From positions 1 to 64,000 of the forward strand of contig JARFIW010001082.1 in the NCBI GenBank assembly GCA_036346225.1: 64,000 nt of DNA, written 5' to 3'. Positions 20,904 through 33,434 of the stretch are shown here, piece after piece. Below the pieces are notes generated by a model. The model saw only the letters and a program-made list of their open reading frames with translations. It ran no database searches and had not been told where the DNA came from. This stretch comes from Platerodrilus igneus. Lineage: Eukaryota > Arthropoda > Insecta > Coleoptera > Lycidae. Each line of letters starts with the position of its first letter. Position 1 is the stretch's first letter. A program made the translations under genes and the position numbers.

Positions 20904-22440
20904 CAATTGGGGCATTACGTAACTCGTGTAGAATGGTTATTTAGATTTAAACCGGCGGAAGCGTACATAAACAATACCTTATTGTATACGACGACCTGAA
21001 AAGCGTTGCTATAACGACACCGGCTACCGTGCACGAAGCACAAGGTTTGGTACTCTGATAAATCTATTTTTTTAACATTTCAATTCAAAACAATACACGA
21101 GTCTACGATTTTACGTATTGCAACTTTTTCTTAAGAGCTCATCACAGCAGGTTACCAACCATCTGCTGTAAAAGTGCGGGTTGGGATGAGGTAGCGTAAG
21201 GCGGGACGAAATGTCGAAATGCAGATATTAGTTAGAAAAGGATATGAAGTTTAGTACTCGGCCTACTTGGTTTATGAAGTACTAGGGAGTACATATAGAC
21301 GGCAGTGCTTGGAATTTATTAGTCCAGTTATGAACCTCACAGATATTTTAATTATACATATTCTCTAACATTTATAACCATTGAGAATCTTTGAAATTCC
21401 GATATCTAATGTTAAAAAAATTATTAGCGTACAAGAAATTATAAGATCTAACATTTTTACATTTGAATCGCACAGCTATTTTAAAATTTTTAAATTGCAA
21501 GTGACACAGCTGTTACATGTATTCTTTGGCAAATAAATGGAAAAAGCAGAATAATGCTTCAAACGTATCTCTATTAAAAAATGATAAGGTAAAGTGCCAA
21601 GTGGGTTTTGATTGCGGTTTGTGAAAAGCTACAACTGTTGGTTTGTTTTCTTATAACACCTTCGTTTCCTTTATCATTTTCTAACGTCGAAATAATAAAC
21701 AAAGTGACCGCAACGGCCAAGTATGGTTTATTTCAGTGAATTTCTTAAAATTAGAAATAGATATAAATATAAAATACAAATTTTCAATATATTTACAATG
21801 ATATTACATATTTGAAATTGTACTGGATCGGACACAGTAAACATTCCTCTAGTAGAATAAAAATGCATGTCTTGCATGTTTAAATAGTCTAAAGTTTGTT
21901 TTGCTTTTATTTATTGACGCATTAACGCATGCAGCTTGTCAAATTTTTGTTCCATCACAATTGCGTATGGGAGTTTGTGAATTGTGAATTTTTACCATAA
22001 TAAACAAAATACATACTTAGTACATTTTACGTGTGTTAGAGAAGTTTGAGGGTAAAATAACCACTAAACATGGTTTGTAAATTCTAATTAACCGTAAGAA
22101 TTTTTATCACATTATTCTTTATTACTATACATTAATTGAACTTGGGCATAAGAATTAAACAATTCTGTGTTTATTTTTATTTACAAGTTTTACACTACAC
22201 TCATTCTTTCACCATATTGCAGCCAGTTTTTCATCAACTATATAGTATACTATTTCAAATTTTTTAAAAAAAAATATAGAACACTACTGCAATGCAGTTT
22301 TTCATTATCATTTACCTCAAAACCGTAGGAATACCAGTTACCTACTTGACTAAATGGGAAGCCCAAAATTCGAGGTTTAGAAGAACAACTCATTCCTATA
22401 ATTGCGAGGTGCTAAATAATATCGTTAATGATAATTATAA
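20902..22440. other. intergenic region
   Basis: AT-rich, no gene recognised. The first 90 bp (gcattacgtaactcgtgtag...) weakly resemble the integrase-coding part of the BEL/Pao remnant near 42150, so a small degraded BEL piece is possible. The rest shows no repeats or frames. Confidence 0.45.
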
Positions 22441-23852
22441 GTAGATTTGCCAGCAATTAAAACTATAATTCCCTCGGGTAATTCCGTCGACAAATTCCCT
22501 CGGCTAATACCCTTGGCTAATTTACTCGGTTAATTTTAACAAAAGTAACTAACTTAATTGACCTAACAGTCTCAACAGGTTTAACTGGCTTAATTAGCTT
22601 AACTGGCTTGACTAGCTTAACTGTTCTAACTGACATAACGGACCTAACTGACTTAACTGACCCAACTTAACTAACTAACCCCAACTTATCCTAGCTAGTG
22701 CTAACTGGTCCAAACGTGTCCTAACTGCTCCTAATTGGCCCTAACTGGGCCTAGGTGGTCCTAGCTGAAACTGATTGACCCGGACTGGTTCTAACAAATA
22801 CTAGTTGACGCTGACTGACCCTAAGCATTTCTAACCGGCAATGAACGCCCCTAAGACACCCCGGGTTGCACTAAGTGGTCCTAAGTGGCTCTAAGCGAGC
22901 CTAAGCGGGCATACGCGGACCTAAGTAGCCTTAAGTGGCCTAAGGTAACTTTAAGTGACCCTAAGTGGTCTTAAGAGACCATGAGTGACACTGGAAGAAA
23001 TAACTGGTCCGGGTGACCGGATGACCCGGCTAACTTGGATAGCATGGATAACTTGGATAACTTAACTAATTTGACTTTGCAAACTTAGCTTATATTTTGT
23101 TTCAATGAGGTCTACTGTTACAAAGTGATCTTGATCCGAACGACTCTTAAAAGTAATTTCGACAAAGTCTACTAGGTCTGAACTACTCTCAGAAGTGGTT
23201 TCAACAGATTCTACTACTGACCTAACTAACCTAACTAAACTAACTGACCTAACTGGTTTTACTGGCTTAAATGGCCTAACTGGCATGGCTGCACTAACTG
23301 ATTTATCTTATTTAACCCTAACCTAATCACCTAACTATAATTATTAATCTATCTACTCGCTATCAAGCTAACTAACCTATACAAACACCACTAACCTGGC
23401 TAGCTTAACTAACCCAACTAACGTAACTCTTGTAACTAACCTAACTATTCTACAAAAATTAAAAAAATTTATTAACCTAACCAACGTAGCTATCCTAATT
23501 AGTCTAATTAAACTAACTAAACTAATAATCCTAACTATCCTATCTAACCTAAACTAAACTAACTAATCGAAACAAAAATTACTAGCCTAGTTAGCCTAAC
23601 TAACCTAACTAACGTAACTCCTATAACTAACCTAACTAAACTACAAAAAAACTTAATTACCCTAAACTAACCAAACTATCCTAGCTAACTTAATTAACCT
23701 AACAAATTATTAATATTACCTAACATAACTAACCTAACTACCTAAATAACCTAACTAACCTAACCAACCTAACCAACCTAACCAACCTAACCAACCTAAC
23801 CAACCTAACCAACCTAACCAACCTAACCAACCTAACCAACCTAACTAACCTT
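22440..23852. repeat. telomere-like satellite, degenerate to regular
   Basis: From about 22560 the sequence is made of ctaactgg/ctaagtgg/cctaact words, diverged at the left and increasingly regular to the right, ending in a clean cctaaccaa array (about 23755-23845). The underlying word is CCTAA (TTAGG on the other strand), the canonical insect telomere repeat, with an extra CTAA or CCAA. Frames across it encode only low-complexity peptides (VRSVVESVE type) and are not genes. Confidence 0.9.
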
Positions 23853-24298
23853 ATTTTTTTATAGAGGGTTAGAAATCTTCCTTTACCCCTATGGTAACTT
23901 GCCCTTTGACCTTAGTCTCTAAGCTCCTTACCACAGGGAAGACTACCGCCACAAAGAAGGTGGTCTAGTGTGACAGGTAGTGTTGGATTTGAATAAGGTA
24001 CGGACGGGGTCGAACCAGTTAGCGGACCGTAATCCACCCACTGGTTCCCCCTTCAGGACTTCATCCAGGACCAACTAAAACTATTCCCTCTTCCTGCTAG
24101 TGACTAGCAACCCCGGTACCGCGTTCCCGCATTTCATCAGGGTGCTGCAGGGATGATTGTTACTCGATTATCCTTAAATAACACCTCGATTCTGAAGAAC
24201 TCTCTCTTGTCATTCTTTCGCTGACATAATGGCTATTAGGTAATTCGAGATAGCTTTCCAGCTATCTTCGCTTTGTAACATTAAATCAATCATGTTGT

Positions 24299-24592
24299 TT
24301 ACTGTAATATTCTCTCCCAGTTCTCTTTGTAGCTGAGAATCCATACGAAGCCTTGGCCTTGTCCATGGTCTAGAATTACAATGTTCTTATTTCTGATGGA
24401 TAAGGCTGCCACTTCGCTACTATCTCTCCACCATAAACTGCTCATTTTTTGGTTTGGCTCACTAGCAATTACTAAGTCGATTGCACTTTCTTTTACCGTT
24501 GCTTCTAAGAGGCTGTGAGCAAGCTTCGCTCTATTCAGGTTCATCTGCAAAATCCTCAGGCCGAGTTTATTTTTTAGGTTTATGATATTCAT
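24299..24592 (-). pseudogene. ORF2 start: APE endonuclease N-terminus
   Basis: From the ATG at 24592: LRILQMNLNRAKLAHSLLEA, then DLVIASEPNQK with the catalytic-type glutamate of AP-like endonucleases. LQ(I/M)NLNR...A..LL...V.E....I...EP is the typical start of R1-clade ORF2. The frame ends at 24299 and RT never follows, so this is an internal deletion derivative. The next ~430 bp to the A tail appear to be 3' UTR. Confidence 0.8.
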
Positions 24593-24717
24593 ACTTAGCC
24601 ATGTCACAGTCCGTATTCTTAATGCTACACATACAATGTAAATGGACTCGCACAAGGACAACAACAGTTAAACACCAAACTAAATAACATAACATCAAAT
24701 AAGTCTAAACACAGTCT

Positions 24718-27159
24718 TCATATCACAGTCGCGTCTGGTCGCTTTCTTCTTTCCTTGCCATGGGCGGCTTCTGCCCTTATTGCCGCTGCCAGAGCTTTTT
24801 GGAATGCCTCACATTTACCCTTGCCTGTTTGGTGTCCCGGTCGGTCACAGATAACACAAAACTCTTCCTCATTACATGTAGCGGCTCTGTGGCCATCCCT
24901 TCCGCATCTAAAGCACGCCCCAGATCGGTCCGTACCCATACAGTCTCCGGTCGTGTGACCGTGCTCCCAGCAACAGTAGCACCTTGTCATCTCCACTCTC
25001 TTCTCAACTCGGCATGGCACAAGATCAACTTTCAATCCCTCATTTCGTATGATGCTGGCATGCTCCCTGTCGATGATTAGTGTAACCGCCCGCGTATCCC
25101 TGGCATATGGCTTAAGGTGACCTAGCTTAAACTCGGCCTCTTCAAGGCCATGAAAACGTTTCTGCAATGCGGCCACTATCTCCTGCCTTTCTGTAACCCC
25201 ATCCAGCCCCTTTAAGCGCAAAGTCTCCCGTTCACTTTCTTTGCCCGCCTGTCTTGTCCTTATGCTGTCATTTTTGCTTTTATAGCCTCCTTTACCTTCT
25301 GTAGGGCTCTTTCGTCTCTTTTTAGCTTAATCAAAAGCTTTCCTTGACGAGTGCTACATACTTCCTGTATGGCCTTTACAGTCTCACTATCTTTGAGCTC
25401 CACTCTCACCTGTTTAAGTAGAGACATAAAATCTGTTCCCTTCTTTTCTACAATTAAGGCGTAGGAATCTGCCTTTGTCTGCTTCCCCTGATGTGTATTG
25501 ACCTCCTCTGTTCGTTTAGTAGGAGTGTATATGTCTACGGTAATTTCTGAGCCCCGAAACACCCACTCCACTATTGGAGTTAGCGCTGATATACTAATTG
25601 ATTTTATACGGTGCAACGCTACTCGCGTATCGTTCTTGGTCTCCCGCTGTATTTGCTGAATCATCTTAAGTACCCCTTCTTCAGTTCCGTCATGGGACGC
25701 TTTAATCACTTACCTACATAGCACCGCTTCGGGACCTTTTGACCTTAGTCTGATCGTGCTCTCCAAAATCTCAAAGCTGTAGTGTTAAGAAGCTCCGGGT
25801 ATCTTTCGCGGTATTGCCTTTGAATACTCCCCAGCATACCATTGTCATTTGGCTCAATTATTACCACCTTGGTCACATTCTCATCCGCCTGTAGGGGGTT
25901 TCCCACCACCACATTAGTTACCTTAATCAACTCTTGGTCCCAGTCTTTCATTTTAACGTTTTCTCATGCCTCCCCTGTTATTTCTTTGGGAAGTTTGGTT
26001 ACGACATGACTACCATTTCCAGTCCACGCCGTTGTCTGCGTTCCGTCGTCTCTATTTAAAGTCACATGTGCGCTGGCCTTTTCTAACTTCCTACATTTTT
26101 CTTCCAGGGCATATACCCTGTCGTTTAAGAGTATTTGTGTGTCTTCTAACTCCCCGTGTTCCTCTGCCACTCTTTTAGCCAATTTCAAAGTATCCTCTAT
26201 ACCTTTCTTCAGCTCCAGATGTACGGAGCGTTTACTATTTTTGAAAACAAACATCTCTTCTATTTTTCTTATGAGCTTTCCCATATTGGAACTCGTCATC
26301 AATTGTTTTTGCTCTATGACAGGGGGTTTTGGTCCCCTTCTATTTCTCTTTTTTCGTTTTTTCTGTCCCGGTTTCTCGGGGATGTAGCGGTGGATTCACT
26401 CCGCCTTCCCAAATTTACCTTGCCCTCCATCACCACCGGCCTGTTTTCAACCGCTTTTCTCTTTTTTGGCTCTTGTGATTCTTTGTACTGGTGTTCAAGC
26501 TTCTCGTCCTGGCATAAATCGCTTTCAACTACACTATCTCTAGATGAGACGAAGTCATCGACCAGGGTTGCAGAACTGGGTTCTGTCGGTAAAATGCCCA
26601 CTGGTGTATAGAAGATCTCTCTATTTACCATCACACTGAGCCTTGGCCCGCTGTCTTGCCCAGGTGGTGTTCTCTTAAGCGCTGTGTGCCTAATTGTAGG
26701 GTCGACTACATTCTCCCAGTCGTATCCAGTGATTTGTCTACTCCGTGCGGCTTCCTTACCCGCACCTGTCTGGGGTGTCCTGCGGGTGACCGTTACGAGT
26801 TTGGCAGTATTCGTCTTACTGTCCTCCACATTGACTGTCCTTTTCGTGTCCAGTTTGTCCTCGCCTTTAACAATGCCGTGTCTGCGTCCGTTTTCAGAGG
26901 ATGGGTCCTCTTTCTCCATTTTGGAGGATGGGTCCTCTTTAGCAACATCCATGCTGTTTAACTCCCTTACTTGGAAGGGCTCACCGGACCGGATATACAC
27001 ACGGCTCACGCCGCGACGAGTTCCCCGCCTAGCCCGGCTATGTCCCATATCGGAGGAAAAAAACATCTCCTTGGGACTCAGGGCCCTACTTGCCTTTCGG
27101 CTTTCAGGCTCCCATGCCTCCGACAACGTGGGCACCCTCCCAAACGCTTGCCATCGCAA
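24718..27159 (-). pseudogene. ORF1 (Gag-like) with three CCHC knuckles, frameshifted
   Basis: Five blocks in order (27159-26314, 26302-25964, 25951-25745, 25709-25260, 25221-24718) together cover one ORF1. The second and third are in the same frame, separated by TGA at 25964-25966; the others need frame changes. The N-terminal half is charged and low in structure; the middle has coiled-coil segments (EDTLKLAKRVAEEHGELEDT). The last block carries three zinc knuckles, CYCCWEHGHTTGDC, CFRCGRDGHRAATC and CVICDRPGHQTGKGKC, the arrangement of R1-clade ORF1. The protein would package element RNA. Decay shows the copy is dead. Confidence 0.85.
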
Positions 27160-27652
27160 GGGACCTAACGGACGCTTGGGGTCTTCCTCGGGGTATTTTC
27201 TTTCTCCCCTCTGACCTTACACGCCGTGGCGCCAGCATCATCCATATCATCCTAGGGAACCTTTGTTCCAACCGTGTCCAAATCAAATCCCAGTTCAAGC
27301 CATAGATCAAAAGAAGGAAAAAAGGAGTGAAAAGGGCCTTCTGCCCTGGGATACCCTAATAGCTAAGAAGGGAATGAAAAACAAGAGGCGGGAGACTAGC
27401 GAGCCCCCCTGATAAGAAAGAAAGATGCTGACAGGTACAGCTTGTGTGGGTGTTGAGTGTTAGAGCATGCGCGTATGCACGTAAAAGATAGAGTGTAAGT
27501 TGTGTTAGTATGCGCACTTTGGGTGTATATGTGTGTAGGTAATGTGCGCTATCCTTGGCTTCCCCTTTGCGTTGGACCTAAACGAATTGAGATCCCTCGC
27601 AAAAGGTACTAGTACCCCTTCACCACTTCAAGGTGGATAACCTCCGAGGAAA
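27160..27652 (-). other. 5' UTR of R1/TRAS-like element
   Basis: Sequence between the ORF1 start and the telomere-like array. It is less AT-rich than the surroundings. Frames on either strand here resemble no known protein. Confidence 0.5.
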
Positions 27653-28132
27653 ACCTAACTAACCTAACTAACCTAACCACCTAACTAACTTAACTACCTA
27701 ACTAACCTAACTAACCTAAATAACCTAACTAACCTAACTAACCTAACTAACATAACTAACCTAAATAACCTAAATACCTAAATACCTAAATAACCTAAAT
27801 AACATAACTAACCTAACTAACGTAACTAACCTAACTAACCTAACTAACCTAACTAACCTAACTAACCTAACTAACCTAACTAACCTAACTAACCTAACTA
27901 ACCTAACTAACCTAACTAACCTAACTAACCTAACTAACCTAACTAACCTAACTAACCTAACTGACTTGACTAACTTAACTAACGTAACTAACCTAACTAA
28001 CCTAACTAACCTAACTAACCTAACTAACCTAACTAACATAATTAACCTAATTAACCTAACTAAACATAACTACCCTAACTACCCTAACTAACCTAACTAA
28101 CCTAACTAAGCTAACTAACCTAACTAGCCTAA
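27653..28132. repeat. telomere-like (CCTAACTAA)n satellite
   Basis: Long uniform run of a 9-bp unit CCTAACTAA (CCTAA plus CTAA; TTAGGTTAG on the minus strand), very regular at 27820-27960. The minus-strand open frame of repeated VRL/LVR residues at 27770-28039 is a translation artefact of the repeat. Confidence 0.95.
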
Positions 28133-28236
28133 CTTCGCGCTCATACGGTTAATTGTATATAAATTTAGCATTAAGTATTGTCGTTGGTTATGAACAGTTA
28201 GTGTAGTACCCTTTCGTTAATTACCCGCACATAAAA

Positions 28237-29179
28237 ATGAGCAAAACTAAGTGTAACTCGTGTGATAAGTCAATAGCAGATAGAAAGCACTTTATATGCA
28301 GTGTTTGCGAAAATACGTTATGCATTGCTTGCTCTGGAATGTCAGAACATACGTTTGCAAAATTTTCAACTGCTAAAAGAGCTATATGGCGTTGCAAAAA
28401 TTGCAGAGGGGTTGAAGGAAGCTTGAAGCTTCCAAGCGAAAACACAACATACGAAGCCGATGAGGTAAAGAAAATGTTTTATTCAATATCGAGGCAACTT
28501 GCAGAATACAAAAAAGCATTAGATAGTATAAGTGACGATTATAAAGGTTTGGCTAACTTATACGAAGGTCTAAAAGAGGAAGTGGTTTCCTTGAGGCAAG
28601 ACAATGCCGAGTTAAAAGCGAGACTTTCCAAAGTACTCGAGGTAAACAAGCAAAATGACAATAAAATTATAGATCTAGAAATACGCGTAAATGTGTAAGA
28701 ACAACAAGGCAGATGTCTCAATTTTGAAATTCATGGTCTGGAACCGATTCCGGGGGAAGCGGATGAAAATAAAAAGTTAAGATTATCAGTAATTAAACTA
28801 GTGGACACGCTGAACGTCGAAATTGTAGGGTCAGATATACAAGTCGCTCACAGATTACCAAGAAAGCGTCCAGGCGCTATTCCATCGGTAATTGTACGCT
28901 GCTCGTCCCAGGAAATTCGGAATAAAGTACTGGCTAAAAGAAAGACTATTATTACGAATAATGAAATTTTGAAAAATAGAAGCGATAGAAGGTTAATATT
29001 GTTTGAAAACCTAACACCATACTATAAGCGATTGTTGTGGTTAGCGAAGTCGCGAGCTGGTGATAAAGGTTGGAAGTTTGTATGGTTCAAATTTTAGAAA
29101 ATTATTGGCAAAAAAAGCTACTGACAGTCCAGGCGTTCTCAGAATTAATACTGAAAACGATTTAGAAAAGATTGTTTAA
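28237..29179 (+). pseudogene. CR1-like ORF1: zinc finger, coiled coil, FP-like domain
   Basis: Starts MSKTKCNSCDKSIADRKHFI. Residues 1-57 hold a PHD-like cysteine/histidine finger (CNSC, CSVC, CIAC, WRCKNC). Residues ~95-150 form a coiled coil (LKEEVVSLRQDNAELKARL). After a TAA at 28696-28698, the same frame continues with CLNFEIHGLE and DIQVAHRLPRKRPG, the domain shared with baculovirus FP-type and transposon ORF1 proteins, to WLAKSRAGDKGWKFVW. A 1-bp shift near 29095 is needed to reach the stop at 29177-29179. The protein would bind element RNA. One nonsense and one frameshift make it inactive. Confidence 0.85.
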
Positions 29180-30060
29180 TAAACAGGTAGTGTAGTGGAT
29201 TTAGTAAGTATAGTTTAATAAGTTAGAATCAAGTTTTAGTTAGACTAGTTCAAGAATAAACATTTGTAAAATTGTTAAAATTCAATTCGAATAACGACAG
29301 GTTTTACCAAAACAATATAATTCGTTTTCAATCTTTTATTAGTATATTAGATTGTAATAAGAAAAGAACGCACATGTAAGTAATAATAACAATAATTGCA
29401 CCGATTTATCGCTAGTATCATTGCATATTAATGGCATAAAATCCCACTTCGATGAATTCAAAACATATATCTCACAGTCTACATTTAACATTATTGTATT
29501 AATTGAAGTAAAAGTTAAGACAGATGAGCTATTAGCGTTTAATATCTTAGGTTATAAAATGTTCTATAAGGTGGGTGCCAGAAAGTTAGCAACAAAGTGA
29601 AAGCAGGAATTGTTAAACTCATGCCTGCTTGTGTTGCTATAATCCTGCCTTTTCCTGCTTCAAACCCCAACTCAGCAACTCTCACCGTTTCCGAGTATAG
29701 CAAAGAGTATTTTTGTTGCTAACTTCTCACTCAGCAACAAAGTGGAAGCAGGAATTTTTAAACTCATGCCTGCTTGTGTTGCTATATTCCGTCATTTTCC
29801 TGCTTCAAACCCCAACTCAGCAACACTCCCCGTTTCCAAGATATAGCAAAAAGTATTTTTGTTGCTAACTCTCGCTCAGCAACAAAGTGGAAGCAGGAAT
29901 TTTTAAACTCATGCCTGCTTGTGTTGCTATATTCCGTCATTTTCCTGCTTCAAACCCCAACTCAGCAACACTCACCGTTTCCCAGATATAGCGAAAACAT
30001 TTTTGTTGCTAACTTTTTCTTCAGCAGTAAGGTATAAGCAGGCATTTTGAACTATAAATG

Positions 30061-31470
30061 TCGAATCGAAACGCATTAATTTGGAACGCATATTTCAGTT
30101 AATTATAGGAGTATTATCTAATAACGAGGTGACTTATAATACGGACTTTAAGACAGGATCAGGACGTTTCTACAAGAGACTTACAAATGCACTTGCAAGG
30201 TATTACAGAACACGTAATATAACTGCATGATTTAGGGGTCACAAATTTAAGTCAAGCTATAACCAAATACAACAGAATTCAGTTTTAAGCAGCATACAGA
30301 ACCAAAGTCGTAGACAGATACTTCCGGAGAGGTCATGCAAAATTTTTTAAATTTAATTACATTTTGTATCTATCTACAATACACTAACTTAATATAATAT
30401 TCGAATGTATTATATTTTTCAATATACCTATCACGTTTGTATTGATATTTCTATTAGTAGAGAATAATTGTGTTTCCTATTACTTCATTTGCACCTCCGC
30501 TCAACTTTCTATGAGTTTCCTGGTTCTCGACCCACTAATTCAATTTTTTTGTAAAATATCACTTTCACCATTTTTAACTACGTCATAACTGACATTTGTT
30601 AAATTTTGAATTTCAAATCGTCCTGGATATTAATTTTTTTTTATCAACCCTTAAATTTCGGCACATGCGGTTTATTTATTTAATTTTTTATTTTTAAATC
30701 TGCGAAAGAAAAGTTGTATCGTATGTTGTGGGAATGGGGGGGAGGGGGGGGCACGGGGGTCACGTGCTCCTTCAATTTCAGTAAACTTCAGCACAGTTGC
30801 TAAAGGCAGCAGATTGACTACACAAAAATTGTTTAATATATTTGCGCTGTGAAGTAGTGAACCGATTTTGCTGAACCTCTACATTTGTTTAAAACTGTAT
30901 ATGTTTATAAAATTCTCTACAGTTTATCTTAAATTTACGATTCGTAGTGGTTGAAAATATGTTGCACGTTTTGTAGAATGTATAACAGTATATCACCTAT
31001 AAATTATAATCACAACACACATCTAATAACCAACAAACTTGGTTTTGAAAATGATCGGCTTTTCTTAATTTTGTACCAGAGTGATTGCTACATACCGACA
31101 CCTGCGGTGGCACCGTCCTGATGACGGTAACTTTATATGATCGCATTTAATATCATAACAAAACAATTACAACATGCATACGTTATGAAAAGCTTTATCT
31201 CTTCTAATTTATTTAACAGTTCATTTGTCCAGCGTTTGGGCAACTAAGCAAAACTGCAACCAACAATATCTTAGTCATTCTAGAAAAATCTGCAAATGCC
31301 GTAAAACTTTGTTGATTTAAGGTAGTGGGTGAACAGCATACTTTGACTGTTTAATCTTTAATTGTACCGTGCACGCTTTTGTTCTACATGTATTTGGTGA
31401 TAACGACTTGAACTTCCTCATTTTGTTTAGCGCTCTTGTTTTATTGCTACCTTATCTTAATTGTTTGAGT
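30061..31470. other. non-coding core of the Foldback-like element
   Basis: About 1.4 kb of AT-rich sequence between the arms. It includes a G-rich patch at 30730-30760. No frame longer than chance or known protein similarity is seen, so the transposase must be supplied elsewhere. Confidence 0.5.
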
Positions 31471-31538
31471 ATACCGCGTTTTGTGTTTCTGTATATTTGA
31501 TACAGGTAAGTACTACGTATAGCATATAAAAGTCATTA

Positions 31539-31835
31539 TTGGTGGTGTGTGTGTGTGCGTTCGCGTGCGCGTGCGCGTGCGCGTGTGCGTGTGTGTGCGC
31601 GCGCGTGTGTGTGCGCGCGCGTGTGTGTGCATGTATGTGCATGTGGTTGTGTGTGCGCGTGCGTGCGTGCGTGTGTACGCGTGTATGTGCGCGCGCGTGT
31701 GTGCGTGTAAGCGCGCGTGTGTGCGTGTGGTTGTGGGTGCGTGCGTGCGGGTGTGCGTGCGTGCGTGCGCGCGCGCGTACGTGCGTGCAGGCGCGCGGGC
31801 GTGCGTGCGTGCGTACGCGCGCGTGTGTGTGATGC
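31539..31835. repeat. alternating GT/GC microsatellite (~300 bp)
   Basis: Nearly pure alternating purine-pyrimidine (gtgtgcgtgcgcgc...), rich in GC steps, inside the Foldback-like core. Six-frame translation gives open frames of repeated RTHTRA or CVCVRA residues on both strands; these are artefacts. Such tracts form left-handed DNA readily. Confidence 0.95.
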
Positions 31836-33434
31836 CAGAGGCGAGGGGGGTGGGGGTGGAGAGAGATAAGAAGAGACCCAGCACATGATTAAACTTTTAA
31901 CTATTTTTACAGTATTTTTTAGATCAAAAATATAATTGGAATCTGTATAAACGGAGTTTAAAAATTTCTGCTTCCACTTTGTTGCCGAGTGAGAAATTAG
32001 CAACAAAACTACTTTTTGTTATTTCCTGGAAACGGCGAGTGTTGCTGAGTTGCGGTTTGAAGCAGGAAAATGCAGAAATATAGCAACACAAGCAGGCATG
32101 AATTTAAAAAACCTGCTTCCAGTTTATTGCTGAGTGAAAAGTTAGCAACAAAAATGTTTTTGCTATATCTTGGAAACGGTGAGTGTTGCTGAGTTGGGAT
32201 TTGAAGCAGGAAAATGCAGGAATATAGCAACACAAGCAGGCGTGAGTTAAAAAATTCCTGTTTCCACTTTGTTGCTGAGTGAGAAGTTAGCAACAAAAAT
32301 ATTTTTTGCTATATCTTGGAAACGGTTAGTGTTGCTGAGTTGGGGTTTAAAGCAGGAAAATCCAGGAATATAGCAACACAAGCAGGCATGAGTTTAAAAA
32401 TTCCTGCTTCCGCTTTGTTGCTGAGCGAGAGTTAGCAACAAAAATACTTTTTGCTATATCTTGGAAACGGGGAGTGTTACTGAGTTGGGGTTTGAAGCAG
32501 GAAAATGCAGGAATATAGTAACACAAGCAGGCATGAGTTTAAAAATTCCTGCTTCCACTTTGTTGCTGAGTGAGAAGTTAGCAACAAAAATACTTTTTGC
32601 TATATCTTGGAAACGGCGAGTGTTGCTGAGTTGGGGTTTAAAGCAGGAAAATGCAGGAATATAGCAATACAAGCACACGTGAGTTTAAAAATTCCTTGCT
32701 TCCACTATGTTGCTGAGTGAGAAGTTAGCAACAAAAATACTTTTTGCTATATCTTGGGAACGGTGACTGTTGATGAGTTGGGCTTTGAAGCAGGAAAATG
32801 CAGGAATATAGTAACACAAGCAGGCATGAGTGTAAAAATTCCTGCTTCCACTTTGTTGCTGAGTGAGAAGTTAGCAACAAAAATACTCTTTGCTGTATCT
32901 TGGAAACGGTGAGTGTTGCTGAGTTGGGGTTTGAAGCAGGAAAAGGCAGGAATATAGCAACACTAGCAGACATGAGTTTATATATTCCTGCTTTCACTTT
33001 GTTGCTAACTTCTCGCACCTCTATAAGTTACGTACACGTATGAAAAGAGGTGGTATTATCTTGTACATTGCAAACAATATGATCTTTATTGAAAATAATT
33101 ATAATACCTTAAGTTACGAGTCATTAGAAGGAACAATTAGTGTAAGTACAGGAAATAAATTTAAAACTATATTGGTGTATAGACCTCCAAATAATAGCAT
33201 TGCAGAATTTTTAATGAATGTGGGAACCACATAAAAAACAATTTGATATACAAAAATATCATTTTAGCTGGTGATATGAATACTTAACCTCGATCAACCG
33301 GATAGCAATATTATTTAGTATGAAGCGCTACTAAATTCCGAAGGATTTAGTAGATGCAACTTAGAATATACAAGGGTAGCTTTTTATCGTGAAAGTTTAG
33401 TACAATCAAGCATAGATCATATCTTTATTCGGGG

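Larger units (their letters stand above)
23853..27652 (-). mobile_element. R1/TRAS-like non-LTR retrotransposon in telomere-like repeats
   Basis: The element lies between cctaac arrays on both sides. On the minus strand the 5' end is near 27652, the Gag-like ORF1 follows, ORF2 starts near 24592, and the 3' end is an A-rich tail (ataaaaaaata, near 23853-23862) running straight into TTAGG-type repeats. Only the first ~100 codons of ORF2 (endonuclease) remain before ~430 bp of 3' sequence; the RT is deleted. Placement within TTAGG-like repeats and R1-clade ORF1 recall TRAS/SART elements, which insert specifically in telomere repeats. Clade is inferred from motifs, not a tree. Confidence 0.75.
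29571..33019. mobile_element. Foldback-like DNA transposon with tandem-repeat inverted arms
   Basis: Flanked by an exact 8-bp duplication, TCTATAAG (29563-29570 and 33020-33027). Ends are inverted: GTGCCAGAAAGTTAGC near the left and, on the complement, GGTGCGAGAAGTTAGC at the right. Arms are built from ~120-bp tandem units (agttagcaacaaa..., ttgctgagt..., gcaggaa...): about 4 units in the left arm (29571-30060) and about 9 in the right (31960-33019), in opposite orientation. No transposase. Long arms made of short tandem repeats are the hallmark of Foldback elements. Insertion is inside the endonuclease of the CR1-like element. Confidence 0.8.

Noticed and set aside
27770..28039. Open frame of repeated Leu-Val-Arg residues on the minus strand
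   Set aside because: Pure translation of the 9-bp satellite; no start context and no non-repeat sequence.
31457..32006. His/Thr/Arg-rich and Cys/Val/Arg-rich frames on both strands
   Set aside because: They are six-frame translations of the GT/GC microsatellite.
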